Below are positions 17,706-26,502 of a DNA stretch of 64,000 bases, one piece after another. The stretch's first letter is position 1. The number at the start of each line of letters is the position of its first letter. The DNA comes from Aeromicrobium sp. Leaf245. Lineage in GTDB: Bacteria; Actinomycetota; Actinomycetes; Propionibacteriales; Nocardioidaceae. A program made the position numbers and the translations under genes. The notes below the pieces were generated by a model. It saw only the letters and a list, made by a program, of their open reading frames with translations. It did no database searches and had not been told where the DNA came from. The DNA is taken from contig NZ_OW824151.1 in the NCBI RefSeq assembly GCF_942548115.1, forward strand, positions 3,399,990-3,463,989, given 5' to 3'.

Positions 17706-19715
17706 ATGCCTTCCCTGCGTCACGCCTTCGGAGCACCTGCTCTCGTCGTCGCCACCGTCATCGCCCTGCTCACCGGTGCCATGACGACCCCGGCAGCGGC
17801 GGCCGTCCCGGCCCCCCGTCCCACCGTGAGCACCACGCAGGACGCTGCCACGGTCAGCTGGCCGGCCGTGAAGGGTGCCGACCGCTACGCCGTCTGCCTC
17901 GTCCGCAACGTCGGCGACAGCTCGTGCACCGAGGGCTTCTTCACCACGAAGACCTCGCACACCTTCACGAAGCTCACCCCCGTCGCCGGGACCGACTACC
18001 TCGTGCACGTGCGCGCCTACGACGGCAGCGCTTCCGCCGCCAGCCCCCGCGTCGCGATCGACCTGCGTCCGGCCGCGCCGAAGGTGTCGGTCTCCACCGG
18101 GACCGACACCGCCGCCGTCTCGTGGACGGCGATCCCCGACGCGGACCGCTACGCCGTCTGCCTCGTCCGCAGCCTCGCCCAGACGTCGTGCACCGAGGGC
18201 TTCTTCACCACGAAGACCTCGCACACCTTCACGAAGCTCACCCCCGTCGACGGGACCGACTACCACGTGCACGTGCGCGCCTACGTCGGCAAGGCGTCCG
18301 CAGCCTCGCCGCGCACCCCGATCGAGCTGACCCTCAAGCCGGAGGCGCCCACCGGCCTCAAGCACACGGTCAAGAGCTCCTCGGCCACCATCACGTGGAA
18401 GGCGGCCAAGAACGCCACCTCCTACGACGTGTGCGTCATGACCTTCGTCAAGGCCACGGCGTGCGAGCAGGTGACGCCTCGCACCACCGGGACCACCGCG
18501 ACGCTCACCGGGCTGTCCCCCAACCTCGGGACCGACTACGTCTACATGGTCCGCGCCTACCGCGGCGACGCCCGCGCCGACAGCGCCCGCGCCCGCTTCG
18601 ACCTGCCCGTCGGCGACGTCGCCTGGATCACCTTCGAGTCCTCCACCCCCACCAGCCTCACGCTGATCTGGAAGGCCGCCACCAACGCCGAGACCTACGT
18701 CGTGGACGTGTCGACGAAGAAGGACTTCAGCTCGGGCGTCCGCACGCAGCAGGTCGCCGGCACCCGGACCACGTTCACGGGCCTGGCCCCCGGCGTCCGC
18801 TACTACGCGCGGACCCGTGGCGACAACGCACCGGTCAAGGGCGCCGTCCGGGGCGTCACCACCCGGATCCTGCCGACCTCCGACGTCGACGTCCGCGTGG
18901 TCACCTACAACCTCTGCGGCCAGGACAAGTGCCGCTCCTCGAGCGGGATCGGCAGCTGGAAGAGCCGCAAGTCGCGTGCGGCGGCCGCCGTGCTCGGCAC
19001 CGGCGCCTCGGTCATCTCGACGCAGGAGTCCGGCGACAAGGACACCAACTTCGGGTCGGTGCTCCCCGGGTTCCGCCGCGCGGCCTACATCTCGGCCAAG
19101 TCGCTGTTCTACAAGACGTCGGTCTACAACCTCAACCGCTCGGGCACGCTGACCCTCGACGCGGACCGCAGGCGCTACGCCGTGTGGGCCGAGCTCGTCG
19201 AGAAGAGCTCCGGCACCCCGTTCATCGTCGTCGACCCCCACCTCGAGCCGTACAAGGGCAAGACGAACGACGACCGCCGGTACGCCCAGACGCGCAGGAT
19301 GCTGTCGCTGGTCGGGGCGCTCAACACCCGCGACCTGCCCGTCGTCTACGCCGGCGACGTGAACTCCAACAAGAACAACGCGAAGTACGCCGGCGGCTAC
19401 GACGGCGTGCGCAAGGCGTTCCTCGCCGCCGACCACGTCGACTCCTTCGACCGGGCCCGCGCCGCCGACAACGGCGACCGGGCCGACGGCCACGCCTACA
19501 ACGTCCTGTTCAACTCCTCCAACCAGGGCCAGGTCGTGCCGATCAAGAACGGCGACCACGTCGACGCGATCTACACGACCCCGGACGTCACGTCGCGCAC
19601 CTGGAAGGTGGTCGTGGACCTCGCGTCGGCGAACCGGTACCGCACGCCGTTCGCGAGCGACCACAACCCGCTGACGGCCTACCTCGGCATCCCCGGGCAG
19701 ACCCAGAAGCCCTGA
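17706..19715 (+). CDS. Secreted fibronectin-III / endonuclease-exonuclease-phosphatase protein 1
   Basis: A 669-aa exported protein starts at ATG 17706 after AGAGGA. A signal peptide (residues 1-32) precedes four Ig-like FnIII units (about 35-118, 120-206, 210-295, 300-395). Domains 1 and 2 have an 88-residue period and share 64 identical bases (17922-17985 and 18186-18249). The C-terminal nuclease/phosphatase domain has its catalytic set: VVTYNLC, STQESGD, VVDPHLE, YAGDVNSN and SDHNPL. The substrate could be extracellular DNA, a phospholipid or a phosphoester. A paralogue follows directly. Confidence 0.88.
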   Translation: MPSLRHAFGAPALVVATVIALLTGAMTTPAAAAVPAPRPTVSTTQDAATVSWPAVKGADRYAVCLVRNVGDSSCTEGFFTTKTSHTFTKLTPVAGTDYLVHVRAYDGSASAASPRVAIDLRPAAPKVSVSTGTDTAAVSWTAIPDADRYAVCLVRSLAQTSCTEGFFTTKTSHTFTKLTPVDGTDYHVHVRAYVGKASAASPRTPIELTLKPEAPTGLKHTVKSSSATITWKAAKNATSYDVCVMTFVKATACEQVTPRTTGTTATLTGLSPNLGTDYVYMVRAYRGDARADSARARFDLPVGDVAWITFESSTPTSLTLIWKAATNAETYVVDVSTKKDFSSGVRTQQVAGTRTTFTGLAPGVRYYARTRGDNAPVKGAVRGVTTRILPTSDVDVRVVTYNLCGQDKCRSSSGIGSWKSRKSRAAAAVLGTGASVISTQESGDKDTNFGSVLPGFRRAAYISAKSLFYKTSVYNLNRSGTLTLDADRRRYAVWAELVEKSSGTPFIVVDPHLEPYKGKTNDDRRYAQTRRMLSLVGALNTRDLPVVYAGDVNSNKNNAKYAGGYDGVRKAFLAADHVDSFDRARAADNGDRADGHAYNVLFNSSNQGQVVPIKNGDHVDAIYTTPDVTSRTWKVVVDLASANRYRTPFASDHNPLTAYLGIPGQTQKP

Positions 19716-19808
19716 GGTCGGCCGCCGGGCAGCGGCGCAGAGGGTGGCCCGGCGAGCGTTCCTGAGCACGAACCTGCGGACCGGCCCACCCCAGGCGGCC
19801 GAGCCGGT

Positions 19809-19814
19809 TAGAAT
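19809..19814 (+). promoter_or_regulatory. Probable -10 element of the second FnIII nuclease gene
   Basis: TAGAAT at 19809-19814 is a near-consensus -10 hexamer in a GC-rich gap, about 50 bp before the TTG start at 19863. No clear -35 is seen. Confidence 0.45.
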
Positions 19815-19862
19815 TCGCGCAGTCCGTCAGTCCGCCGCCATCCTCGTGCTGGAGCCTCTCCG

Positions 19863-21464
19863 TTGGTCACCCGTCGCCGCATCCCTGCAGGCCGTCGTGT
19901 CGCGACGCGTCCTGCGGGCCCGCCCTCGCGCGGCGGCGCCCGGCGACGTCCCGGTGCGCGCGGCGGACGCAGCGGACGGCGTCGGCCCCGCCTCGGTCGC
20001 GTCGGGCTGCTCGTGGCCCTGGTCGCGGGCCTCGCGGTGCTGGCCGGTGGGTTGTGGTCGTCGCGCACGCTGCTCGACGACACCGCACCGCCGACCCGCC
20101 TCGCGGCGGAGACCCTGTCGCCCACGAGCGTCGAGCTCACGTGGGCGTCCACCGACGAGGTCGACGAGTACGTCGTCCACGTCGGCAGCGACCGCGCCCT
20201 GACGAAGGACGCCCTCAAGGTCACCTCCACCAAGAAGCAGGTGCTGGTCGAGGACCTGCAGCCCACCACGCCCGGCGGCGACCGCTTCTTCCGCGTCGAC
20301 GCGGTCAAGGACGGCGAGATCGTGCGGTCGCGCACCGGTCGCTTCGTGCTGCCCCCCGGCGAGATGACGAAGGTGGCGGTCGACAAGACCGGCACCACGG
20401 GCGCCCGGCTGGAGTGGAAGCCGGTCGTCAACGCCCGGCAGTACGACGTGGAGGTCGCCACCGACAAGGACTTCGGTGAGCTGGTCCAGTCCGTGCGCAC
20501 CGTGGGCAGCGAGCCCGAGCTGGTCACGGACGCCCTCGAGCCGGGTCGCCCGTACTGGTTCCGCGCGCGGCCGGTCAACGGCGACGTGGTCGGCGAGTTC
20601 GGGGCTGCGGTCGCCACCGAGACGCTCCCCGAGGACGTGCGGTTCAACGTCGGCACCTGGAACGTGTGCTCGGAGAAGTGCAAGGGCTACGCCGGACGGG
20701 CCCGGCAGATGGCGGCCTTCCTCAACGCCGAGAAGCTCGACCTGTTCGTCCTGCAGGAAGCGGGCGGCAAGCGGGTCGGCGGCACCACCAACGCGATCTT
20801 CACCGGCGGCGAGCGTGGCTTCCAGCGTGCGACGGGCGGCGCGAAGGCGCGCTACATCTTCTACCGACCGGCCCTGTTCACCCAGGAGAGCGGCGGCTTC
20901 TTCCCCGTCGGCCACGGTCGACACGCCACGTGGGCCCGGTTCACGGTCAAGGAGACCGGCCGCCAGTTCTTCGTCGTCGACGTGCACCTGGAGAACGGTC
21001 ACGGCAACGACGGCAAGCGGCGCAGCGAGATGAACACGCTGGTCTCGCGCATGCGGTCCATCAACGACGGCGGCCTGCCGATCGTCTACGCCGGAGACTT
21101 CAACTCCGGTCGCCACCGCGGCGCCGACTCCCCCGGCTCCATCATGCGAGGCATCGGACAGCGCGACACCGTCGACGTCGCGAAGAAGGTCGAGAACCGC
21201 GAGTTCAACACGGGCCACACGTTCTCCACGCGTCCTCTGCGCTCCGGCGCCCACGTCGACCACATCTTCGCCTCCGAGGAGTTCCAGGTGCTCGCCTGGA
21301 AGCAGCTCGTGCGGATGTCGGGCAGCAGCTACGCGTCACCGGTGCTGACGGACCACAACGCCCTGCGTGCCACGTTGTCGCTCGAGGGCAAGAAGGTCGA
21401 CGTCGGCGAGCCGACGCCGGTCGTCGACGTCCCACCGGTCGACGACGTCCCGTCGCCGGGCTGA
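19863..21464 (+). CDS. Membrane-anchored FnIII / endonuclease-exonuclease-phosphatase protein 2
   Basis: A 533-aa paralogue of the preceding gene, starting at TTG 19863 (MVTRRRIPAGRRV) with GGAG upstream. A very basic cytoplasmic start and a membrane anchor (about 46-66, GLLVALVAGLAVLAGGLW) replace the cleavable signal. Two FnIII units follow (about 75-160 and 165-260), then the nuclease domain with GTWNVC, VLQEAGG, VVDVHLENG, YAGDFNSG and TDHNAL. A Pro/Val/Asp-rich tail ends the protein. It lies 31 bp before manC on the same strand. Confidence 0.85.
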   Translation: MVTRRRIPAGRRVATRPAGPPSRGGARRRPGARGGRSGRRRPRLGRVGLLVALVAGLAVLAGGLWSSRTLLDDTAPPTRLAAETLSPTSVELTWASTDEVDEYVVHVGSDRALTKDALKVTSTKKQVLVEDLQPTTPGGDRFFRVDAVKDGEIVRSRTGRFVLPPGEMTKVAVDKTGTTGARLEWKPVVNARQYDVEVATDKDFGELVQSVRTVGSEPELVTDALEPGRPYWFRARPVNGDVVGEFGAAVATETLPEDVRFNVGTWNVCSEKCKGYAGRARQMAAFLNAEKLDLFVLQEAGGKRVGGTTNAIFTGGERGFQRATGGAKARYIFYRPALFTQESGGFFPVGHGRHATWARFTVKETGRQFFVVDVHLENGHGNDGKRRSEMNTLVSRMRSINDGGLPIVYAGDFNSGRHRGADSPGSIMRGIGQRDTVDVAKKVENREFNTGHTFSTRPLRSGAHVDHIFASEEFQVLAWKQLVRMSGSSYASPVLTDHNALRATLSLEGKKVDVGEPTPVVDVPPVDDVPSPG

Positions 21465-21495
21465 GTCCACCGCCACGGCAGGAGACCCGAACCGC

Positions 21496-22617
21496 ATGAG
21501 CCCCGATCCTCTGGGACCGGCCGACCTGGCCGACCTGCACGTCATCATCCCCGCCGGGGGCGCCGGCACCCGGCTGTGGCCCCTCTCGCGCGCCGGCCGG
21601 CCCAAGTTCCTGCTCGACCTCACGGGCTCCGGCCGCACGCTGCTGCAGCAGACGTGGGACCGCGTGACGCAGCTCGTGCCGCCGGAGCGCGTGCACGTGG
21701 TCACCGGGCCCCGTCACGCCGACGCGGTCCGCGAGCAGCTGCCCGCGCTGACGAGCATCTTCGTGGAGCCGTCCCCGCGTGACTCGATGCCGGCCATCGG
21801 CCTGGCCACGGCCGTCGTCCACCAGGACCACCCCGACGCCGTGGTCGCGTCCTTCGCCGCCGACCACGTGGTCTCCGGGGCCGACCGCTTCGCCGACGCC
21901 GTCGTCCAGGCGGTGCGCACCGCTCGCGACGGTCACGTCACCACCATCGGCATCGCCCCGCGGTCACCGTCCACGGCGTTCGGCTACGTGGAGTCCGGAG
22001 CGCCCCTGAGCGTCGAGGGCGCCCCGACCGCACGGACCGTCGTGCGCTTCGTCGAGAAGCCGGACGAGGAGACGGCCAAGGCCTACCTGCGCGCCGGGAC
22101 CTTCAGCTGGAACGCGGGCATGTTCGTCACCCGCGCCGACGTGCTCCTGGACCACCTGGCTCGCCTCCAGCCCACCCTGCACGACGGTCTGCGGCGCATC
22201 GCCGCGGCGTGGGCCGGCCCCGACCGTCAGACCGTGCTCGAGGAGGTCTGGCCGACCCTCACCAAGATCGCGATCGACCACGCAGTCGCCGAGCCGGTCT
22301 CCCTCACCGGCGGCATCGCGACCGTCCCCGGACGGTTCGGCTGGGACGACATCGGCGACTTCGCCGCGCTCCACGACCTCGGGCACGACCAGGCGCCCTC
22401 GAGCGACGGCACCTCGCGCGACGACCACACCGTCTGGATCGACTCCGACGGGCTGGTGCGCGCCCGGCCGGGCGTCACGGTCGCGGTCGTCGGCATCCCC
22501 GGCGCCGTGGTGGTGCAGACCGACGACGCACTGCTCGTGACCACGCTCGAGCACGCCCAGCGCGTCAAGGAGGTCCCGGCCGCGCTGCCGGCAGCCGGAC
22601 GCGACGACCTGGTCTGA
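21496..22617 (+). CDS. manC: Mannose-1-phosphate guanylyltransferase
   Basis: A 373-aa nucleotidyltransferase starts at ATG 21496 behind CAGGAG. The signature PAGGAGTRLWPLSRAGRPKF is the GTP-binding motif, with FVEKPDEETAK and SWNAGMFV further on. It makes GDP-mannose from mannose-1-phosphate and GTP for cell-surface mannans, glycolipids and polysaccharides. It lacks the C-terminal phosphomannose isomerase domain of bifunctional enzymes. That activity is encoded by the separate manA 600 bp away on the other strand. Confidence 0.93.
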   Translation: MSPDPLGPADLADLHVIIPAGGAGTRLWPLSRAGRPKFLLDLTGSGRTLLQQTWDRVTQLVPPERVHVVTGPRHADAVREQLPALTSIFVEPSPRDSMPAIGLATAVVHQDHPDAVVASFAADHVVSGADRFADAVVQAVRTARDGHVTTIGIAPRSPSTAFGYVESGAPLSVEGAPTARTVVRFVEKPDEETAKAYLRAGTFSWNAGMFVTRADVLLDHLARLQPTLHDGLRRIAAAWAGPDRQTVLEEVWPTLTKIAIDHAVAEPVSLTGGIATVPGRFGWDDIGDFAALHDLGHDQAPSSDGTSRDDHTVWIDSDGLVRARPGVTVAVVGIPGAVVVQTDDALLVTTLEHAQRVKEVPAALPAAGRDDLV

Positions 22618-22673
22618 CTTCCTCTGCATCCGTGTGGCGGCGGGTGAGTGGTCGGCCGCGACTGCGGCGGCTG

Positions 22674-23205
22674 GCCTTCGTCCTGCGGGTGCGTCGCTGT
22701 GGGTGGGCTTTCGCGCGCTGCCGCGTCGCTGTGGCTGCGAGTTGGGTCGGCCTCCGAAAGGGCCTCGACCGGAGCGGTGGGTCTCGCCTCGGGTGGGTCT
22801 GCGGGGCGCGGCCACGATTCTCCATCTGCGCGGGATCCACGCACGATTCTTCCTTCGCGTGGACCGTGCCACGCAAAGGAAGAATCTCTGCCCATCCGCC
22901 GCGCACCGGCGCCCCGGCGGACGCAGGATTCTGCCTTCGTGCGCAGAACCCCGAACGATGCTGCGTTCCGCACCGGATCCCGTAGCGAACGCAGCATCCT
23001 TCGCCCCCTCACGCACGAACGCAGAATCCTGCGTCACCCCCAGCCACGCTCCGAAAGCCCACCCGAGCCCCAACCCATCCGCCGGTCGAGGCCCTTTCGG
23101 AGCGCAGGTCCACTCGCACCCACAGCAACGCAGCCGCAAGGCACGACCCAGCCGGAGCAACGCAGCAGCAGGACGACGACGACCCACCCACAGCAACGCA
23201 GCAGC
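22674..23205. repeat. Composite inverted-repeat region between manC and manA
   Basis: This roughly 600-bp gap contains no supported gene. Outer arms: CCGAAAGGGCCTCGACCGG at 22754-22772 is perfectly complementary to 23082-23100, each flanked on its outer side by GGCTGCG/GTCGCTG-type repeats. Inner hairpin 1 (22845-22886) is 17 bp with one mismatch and a 6-base loop. Inner structure 2 pairs 22922-22943 with 23012-23033 (21 of 22) and, inside it, 22957-22968 with 22987-22998 (12 of 12). The inner arms share a GATTCT-CCTTCG-type sequence. Confidence 0.8.
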
Positions 23206-23215
23206 GAGCGAAGAC

Positions 23216-24400
23216 TCAGACGAGGTCGGTCAGCTCGGCGGGCGGGAGGTCGGGAGCCGGCGTGTAGGCCTGCGCCACCTCGCCCGTGCCCACCGCGTGC
23301 AGCACGCCGTCGGACTCGTCGGCGAAGAGGGCCTCGCCGCGGGCGAGCTTCTCCCGCTCCCCGATCTCGTTGACGACCTCCACGTCGCCCCCGAGGCAGA
23401 CCACGATCCGCCGACCGTCGTCGGGCAGGCGTGCACCGTCGGGCTCGGCCGACGAGCACTGCGTGATCGACAGCGCGAACTCACGCAGGCCGGGGCTGTA
23501 GACGTCGGTGGAGAAGCCGAACTGGTCGGCCTCGACGCGCGCCAGGCGCGACATGCCGCGGTCGAGGCACCGCACCAGGCCCTGCGGGTCGAGGTGCTTG
23601 CCGGTGAGTCCGCCGCGCAGCACGTTGTCGGAGGACACCATGACCTCCACGCACAGCCCGCTGAGGTGGGCGTGGATAATGCCCGCACCGAGGTAGGCCG
23701 CCTCGCCGGGCTGGAGGGTGAGCCGGTTGAGCAGCAGCGACATCACGACACCGACGTCGCCCGGGTGGTGCTCGCCGACCAGGACCGCCGTGGCGTAGGC
23801 ACGCTTGATGTCGATGCCGCGCTGCTCCGCGTCGCGGCACGCCGTCACGACCTCGGCGACCTCCTCGGGCGACGGCGGATCGGTCAGCAGGTCCTCCACG
23901 ACGCGCACGATGCCGAGGAACCCGGGCTGACGACGCAGGCTCTCGACGAGGTCCTGGACCCGCGGGACGTCGATGGCGGCCAGGACGCGCAGGATCTCGG
24001 CCGTGGGCCGGAAGCCGACGAGCGTGTCGAACGCCGTCAGCGCGTAGACCATCTCCGGCTTGGGGTGGGGGTCCTTGTAGACGCGGTGGGGCGCGTCGAG
24101 CGGGACGCCGGCCGCCTCCTCGGCCCGGTAGCCCTCCTGGGCCATCACGGCGTTGGGGTGGACCTGGATGGAGAGCGGCCGGTCCGCGGCGAGGATCTTC
24201 AGCATGAAGGGCAGCTCGCCGGCGACCTCGCGCAACGAGACCGGACCCTTCGCGCCCTGCACGCGCGAGGGGTTGAGCGGATGGGTGCCCATCCAGATCT
24301 CGGCCACCGGGCCCCCGGCCGGCGGCCGACCGAGGAAACGAGGGATCGCCTCCGGCGAGCCCCAGTCGTAGTCGCGATCAGGGTTCTCGAGTCGTCGCAT
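23216..24400 (-). CDS. manA: Mannose-6-phosphate isomerase, class I
   Basis: A 394-aa zinc enzyme starts at ATG 24400 (MRRLENPDRDYDWGSPEAIP) behind GAGGACGAG. It interconverts fructose-6-phosphate and mannose-6-phosphate. Zinc ligands are visible in LSIQVHPN (Gln and His), KPEMVYAL (Glu) and IIHAHLSGLCVEVM (His). It supplies mannose-phosphate for the GDP-mannose made by the nearby guanylyltransferase. Its stop abuts the repeat region. The DEAD helicase lies 29 bp upstream on the same strand, so they may be co-transcribed. Confidence 0.94.
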   Translation of the reverse strand: MRRLENPDRDYDWGSPEAIPRFLGRPPAGGPVAEIWMGTHPLNPSRVQGAKGPVSLREVAGELPFMLKILAADRPLSIQVHPNAVMAQEGYRAEEAAGVPLDAPHRVYKDPHPKPEMVYALTAFDTLVGFRPTAEILRVLAAIDVPRVQDLVESLRRQPGFLGIVRVVEDLLTDPPSPEEVAEVVTACRDAEQRGIDIKRAYATAVLVGEHHPGDVGVVMSLLLNRLTLQPGEAAYLGAGIIHAHLSGLCVEVMVSSDNVLRGGLTGKHLDPQGLVRCLDRGMSRLARVEADQFGFSTDVYSPGLREFALSITQCSSAEPDGARLPDDGRRIVVCLGGDVEVVNEIGEREKLARGEALFADESDGVLHAVGTGEVAQAYTPAPDLPPAELTDLV

Positions 24401-24429
24401 CTCGTCCTCTCGGAAGGCCGTGGCCGTCG

Positions 24430-26343
24430 TCAGCCCTTGGGGTGGCGAGGCTTGCGGTACTTGTCCTTCGCGCCCTTGCCGGGCGGTCCGCCCTTCGAGC
24501 GGTAGCCGCCCGCACGGTCGTCGCGCCCGCCGCCGTGGCTGCGGCCCTGCGGGCCGCCGTCGCGCTTCAGGTCGATCCGCCGGCCGGAGATCCGGGTGTC
24601 CGAGAGCGCCTCGAAGACCGCGTCCGGCAGGTCCTGCGGGAGCTCGACGACGGCGTGGTCGACGCCGATCGTGATCTTCCCGAAGTCGGCGCGCCGCAGC
24701 CCTCCCTCGTTGGCCAGGGCGCCCACGATCATCGAGGGCGAGACCTTGTGGCGCTTGCCCACCGCGATCCGGTACGGCGTCCACCCGTCCTTCGAGGGAC
24801 GCGGTCCGCGGTCGCTCGTGTCGCGTGCCGGACGCTCGGGGCGCTCGCGCCGCGCCGCCTTGGGCGGGTCGGGGCGCAGGAAGAACTCCTTGTCGTCGGT
24901 GCTCATGACGGCCAGGGCGGCGGCGACGTCGAGCATCTCGACGTCGTGCTCGCGCACGTAGTCCTCGACCAGGCCGCGGAACGCGTGGAACTGGGGCGAG
25001 CCCATGCTGTCGGTGATGGCCTGGGCGAACTTGGCCGTCCGGCGGGCGTTCACCTCGTCGACGCTCGGCACGCCCGTCTCCTCGACGGCGCGACCCGAGA
25101 CCTTCTCGATGGCCGACAGCAGACGGCGCTCACGGGGGGTGACGAAGAGGATCGCCTCGCCGCTGCGTCCGGCGCGCCCGGTGCGGCCGACCCGGTGCAC
25201 GTAGGCCTCGGGGTCGTGCGGGATGTCGTAGTTGACCACGTGGGTGATGCGGTCGACGTCGAGCCCGCGGGCCGCGACGTCGGTGGCCACCAGGATGTCG
25301 AGCGCACCCGACTTGAGGGCGTTGACCGTGCGCTCGCGCTGGGCCTGGGCGAGGTCGCCGTTGATGGCGGCAGCCGAGAAGCCGCGCGTCCGCAGGCGCT
25401 CGGCGAGCTCCTCGGTGGCCGACTTGGTGCGGACGAAGATGATCATCCCGTCGCCGCTCTCGACCTCCAGCAGGCGCGTGAGCGCGTCGAGCTTCGCGTG
25501 GTGCGAGACCGGGATCCAGCGCTGGCGCACCGTGCTTGTGGAGGAGCGCGCCTGCGGCGTCGCGATGTCGGCCGGGTCGTGGAGGTAGCGCTTGGCCAGG
25601 CGTCGGATCGCCGGCGGCATCGTGGCCGAGAACAGTGCCACCTGCTTGTACTCGGGGGTGTCGGCGAGGATCCGCTCCACGTCCTCGGCGAACCCCATCG
25701 CCAGCATCTCGTCGGCCTCGTCGAGGACGAGGTGGTCGAGACCGGTGAGGTCGAGGCTGCCGCGGTCGAGGTGGTCCATCACGCGGCCGGGCGTGCCGAC
25801 GACGACGTGGGCGCCGCGCTCGAGGCCCGCCAGCTGGGCGCCGTAGCCCTGGCCGCCGTACACGGGCAGCACCCGGATCCGACGCCCCTTGGGCGTGTAC
25901 GACGTCATGGCCTCGCACACCTGGAGCGCGAGCTCACGGGTGGGAGCCAGCACCAGCGCCTGGGTGGAAGCACGGTCGGGGTCGATCTTCTGCAGGATCG
26001 GCAGGGCGAACGCGGCCGTCTTGCCGGTACCGGTCTGGGCGAGACCGACGACGTCACGACCGGCCAGGAGGGCCGGCACGGCCGCCTCCTGGATCGGGGT
26101 GGGGGTCTCGTAGCCGAGGCGCTCGAGGACCTGCACGAGCTCGTCGTCGAGACCGAGGTCGGAGAACGGCCGAGTCGGCGCGACCGGCTGGTCGGGGGCC
26201 GACTCGACCACGGTGTCCGCAGGGCTGGTCTCGACAGGGCTCGCCTCGACAGGGCCGGCCTCGACGGGACCGGTGCCGCCGGGAGCAGGCTCGCCGGGGA
26301 CGGTGTCGTCGGGGGTCGCGGGCGCGGGTACGTCGTCGTTCAT
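24430..26343 (-). CDS. deaD: DEAD-box RNA helicase with DbpA-type RNA-binding domain
   Basis: A 637-aa protein starts at ATG 26343 after CAGGAG. The helicase core shows the Q motif PTPIQEAAVPALL, motif I AQTGTGKT, Ia PTRELALQ, II DEAD, III SAT and VI HRVGRTGRAG. A DbpA-like RNA-binding domain lies near residues 545-615, then a Gly/Arg/Lys-rich tail. The first 55 residues are a disordered run of GPVEAGPVEASPVET-type repeats. Family members remodel rRNA and structured mRNA, often during cold stress. Confidence 0.94.
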   Translation of the reverse strand: MNDDVPAPATPDDTVPGEPAPGGTGPVEAGPVEASPVETSPADTVVESAPDQPVAPTRPFSDLGLDDELVQVLERLGYETPTPIQEAAVPALLAGRDVVGLAQTGTGKTAAFALPILQKIDPDRASTQALVLAPTRELALQVCEAMTSYTPKGRRIRVLPVYGGQGYGAQLAGLERGAHVVVGTPGRVMDHLDRGSLDLTGLDHLVLDEADEMLAMGFAEDVERILADTPEYKQVALFSATMPPAIRRLAKRYLHDPADIATPQARSSTSTVRQRWIPVSHHAKLDALTRLLEVESGDGMIIFVRTKSATEELAERLRTRGFSAAAINGDLAQAQRERTVNALKSGALDILVATDVAARGLDVDRITHVVNYDIPHDPEAYVHRVGRTGRAGRSGEAILFVTPRERRLLSAIEKVSGRAVEETGVPSVDEVNARRTAKFAQAITDSMGSPQFHAFRGLVEDYVREHDVEMLDVAAALAVMSTDDKEFFLRPDPPKAARRERPERPARDTSDRGPRPSKDGWTPYRIAVGKRHKVSPSMIVGALANEGGLRRADFGKITIGVDHAVVELPQDLPDAVFEALSDTRISGRRIDLKRDGGPQGRSHGGGRDDRAGGYRSKGGPPGKGAKDKYRKPRHPKG

Positions 26344-26502
26344 GGGACTCCTGGTGCTGACTGCGAGACGGGGGAACCCCGTCGTGACGCAGGGTGCAAG
26401 CGATAGTGTTCCGTACCGGTGCCCCCGAGACCAATCCCGGCGACCCGAGAAGGACCCTCAGCAGGCCCGCCCATCCCCCAGCCAGCAAGGAGACGGTGCG
26501 CG

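Noticed and set aside
22754..23100. CRISPR array in the manC-manA gap
   Set aside because: Repeats are inverted and unequal, spacers are not regular, and no cas genes are present.
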